The notes below the pieces were generated by a model. It was not told the origin of the DNA. It ran no database searches and worked only from the letters and a program-made list of their open reading frames with translations. The translations under genes were made by a program, and so were the position numbers. A stretch of DNA of 14,339 nucleotides from Mesorhizobium sp. (GTDB taxonomy: Bacteria; Pseudomonadota; Alphaproteobacteria; Rhizobiales; Rhizobiaceae), in the NCBI GenBank assembly GCA_019509685.1, contig JAEKLU010000147.1, positions 1 to 14,339 on the forward strand. Direction: 5' to 3'. This document shows, piece by piece, positions 13,292-14,339 of this stretch (within the stretch, counting starts at the first letter, position 1; every line of letters begins with the position of its first letter).

Positions 13292-14339
13292 ATGACGGGA
13301 TCAAACATCATCGATCTCAATCCCGAGATGCTTGCCGCGGCTGCCGAGAGCAAGGCCTGGCCGTTCGAGGAAGCCAAGAAGATCGTCGCGCGCTACAAAG
13401 GCAAAGACTTTCCCGAGACCGTCCTGTTCGAGACCGGCTACGGCCCGTCCGGTTTGCCGCATATCGGCACCTTTGGCGAGGTGGCGCGCACGACGATGGT
13501 GCGGCACGCCTTCCGGGTGCTGACCGAAGACAAGGTCAAGACCAAGCTTTTGTGCTTCTCCGACGACATGGACGGCATGCGCAAGATCCCGGAAAACGTG
13601 CCGGACCGCGCCGCGCTCGAACCTTATCTGCATATGCCGCTCACGGCGGTGCCCAATCCGTTCGGCGGCGACTATACGAGCTTCGCCGACCACAACAACG
13701 CGATGCTGTGCCGCTTCCTCGACACGTTCGGCTTCGATTACGAGTTCGCCAGCGCGACCCAGTACTACAAGTCCGGCCGCTTCGACGAAGTGCTGCTGCG
13801 CGCCGCCGCGCGTTATGACGAGATCATGGCGGTGATGCTGCCGACGCTCGGACCAGAGCGCCAGGCGACCTACAGCCCGTTCCTGCCGATCTCGCCGAAG
13901 AGCGGCCGTGTGCTCTACGTGCCGATGAGAAATGTCGACGCCAAGGCCGGCACCGTGACCTTCGACGACGAGGGCACCGAAACCACCCTGCCGGTGACCG
14001 GTGGTCATGTGAAGCTGCAGTGGAAGCCGGATTTCGGCATGCGCTGGGCAGCGCTCGGCGTCGATTTCGAGATGTTCGGCAAGGACCATCAGACCAATGC
14101 CGGGATCTACGACCGCATCTGCAACATCCTGGGCGGCCGCGCGCCGGAGCATTTCGTCTACGAGCTGTTCCTCGACGAGGAAGGCCAGAAGATCTCGAAA
14201 TCGAAGGGCAATGGCCTGACCATCGACGAATGGCTGACCTATGCGCCGACGGAAAGCCTCGGGCTCTATATGTACCAGCGGCCACGGCAGGCGAAGAAGC
14301 TCTATTTCGACGTCATCCCGAAGGCGGTGGACGAGTATT
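13292..14339 (+). CDS. lysS: Lysyl-tRNA synthetase, class I, 3'-truncated by window edge
   Basis: 349 codons are visible of an enzyme normally about 530-550 residues long; the frame is still open at the last base. It charges tRNA-Lys with lysine. This is the class I form found in archaea, alphaproteobacteria and spirochaetes, unrelated to the class II enzyme of E. coli. The HIGH-type motif reads HIGT at residues 57-60 within [15 protein letters not shown], and the KMSKS-type motif reads KISKS at 300-304 followed by KGNG, so the catalytic domain is intact. The C-terminal anticodon-binding domain lies beyond the edge. GGAAG (13279-13283) is 8 bases before the ATG, and a promoter candidate lies 55 bases upstream. 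The class I form supports an alphaproteobacterial host. Confidence 0.97.
   Translation, partial: MTGSNIIDLNPEMLAAAAESKAWPFEEAKKIVARYKGKDFPETVLFETGYGPSGLPHIGTFGEVARTTMVRHAFRVLTEDKVKTKLLCFSDDMDGMRKIPENVPDRAALEPYLHMPLTAVPNPFGGDYTSFADHNNAMLCRFLDTFGFDYEFASATQYYKSGRFDEVLLRAAARYDEIMAVMLPTLGPERQATYSPFLPISPKSGRVLYVPMRNVDAKAGTVTFDDEGTETTLPVTGGHVKLQWKPDFGMRWAALGVDFEMFGKDHQTNAGIYDRICNILGGRAPEHFVYELFLDEEGQKISKSKGNGLTIDEWLTYAPTESLGLYMYQRPRQAKKLYFDVIPKAVDEY

Overview
The window reads as an ordinary, high-GC chromosomal segment of an alphaproteobacterium in the order Hyphomicrobiales (Rhizobiales), most likely Mesorhizobium or a close relative. This rests on class I lysyl-tRNA synthetase, the cell-cycle regulator GcrA, the argD-argF-hslO-apaG gene order, and small palindromic intergenic repeats of the kind I associate with rhizobial, especially Mesorhizobium, genomes. 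The taxon is an inference; no rRNA or tRNA gene is present. Nearly every base belongs to a gene or a short intergenic spacer. I see no CRISPR array, transposase or prophage gene.

Left part (1-4800): the 3' end of apaG converges on an argD-argF-hslO run on the minus strand (arginine biosynthesis, then the redox chaperone Hsp33). argD is divergent from gcrA. The 357-bp argD/gcrA spacer is the richest regulatory stretch in the window. It has a good sigma70-type promoter and a terminator-like hairpin ahead of argD, and four CcrM methylation sites (GANTC) plus a GNRA-loop hairpin ahead of gcrA.

Middle (4800-9270): corA (Mg/Co transport), then phoU and phoR on the minus strand without the pst transporter genes or phoB beside them, and a divergent ppk2 (polyphosphate kinase 2). 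PhoR, PhoU and PPK2 together suggest a phosphate-sensing and polyphosphate neighbourhood.

Right part (9270-14339): a complete quorum-sensing cassette on the minus strand, in transcription order luxR-type receptor, luxI-type acyl-homoserine-lactone synthase, and a crotonase-fold protein whose hydratase glutamates appear to be replaced. Next come an orphan periplasmic amino-acid-type binding protein, a small TerB-like protein, and the first two thirds of class I lysyl-tRNA synthetase, which runs off the right edge.

Two families of structured repeats sit in the spacers. One is an inverted-repeat element at 292-458. The other is a two-module element with full copies at 1610-1709 and 6681-6780 and single-module copies at 5829-5870 and 12616-12661. 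In both families the hairpin sequences differ between copies while base pairing is kept. The most interesting items are the LuxR/LuxI/crotonase cassette, the GANTC cluster at gcrA, the hairpins at the argD and luxR starts, and the modular repeats. Motif, residue and distance statements are direct reading. Family functions are established knowledge. Regulatory roles are inference.
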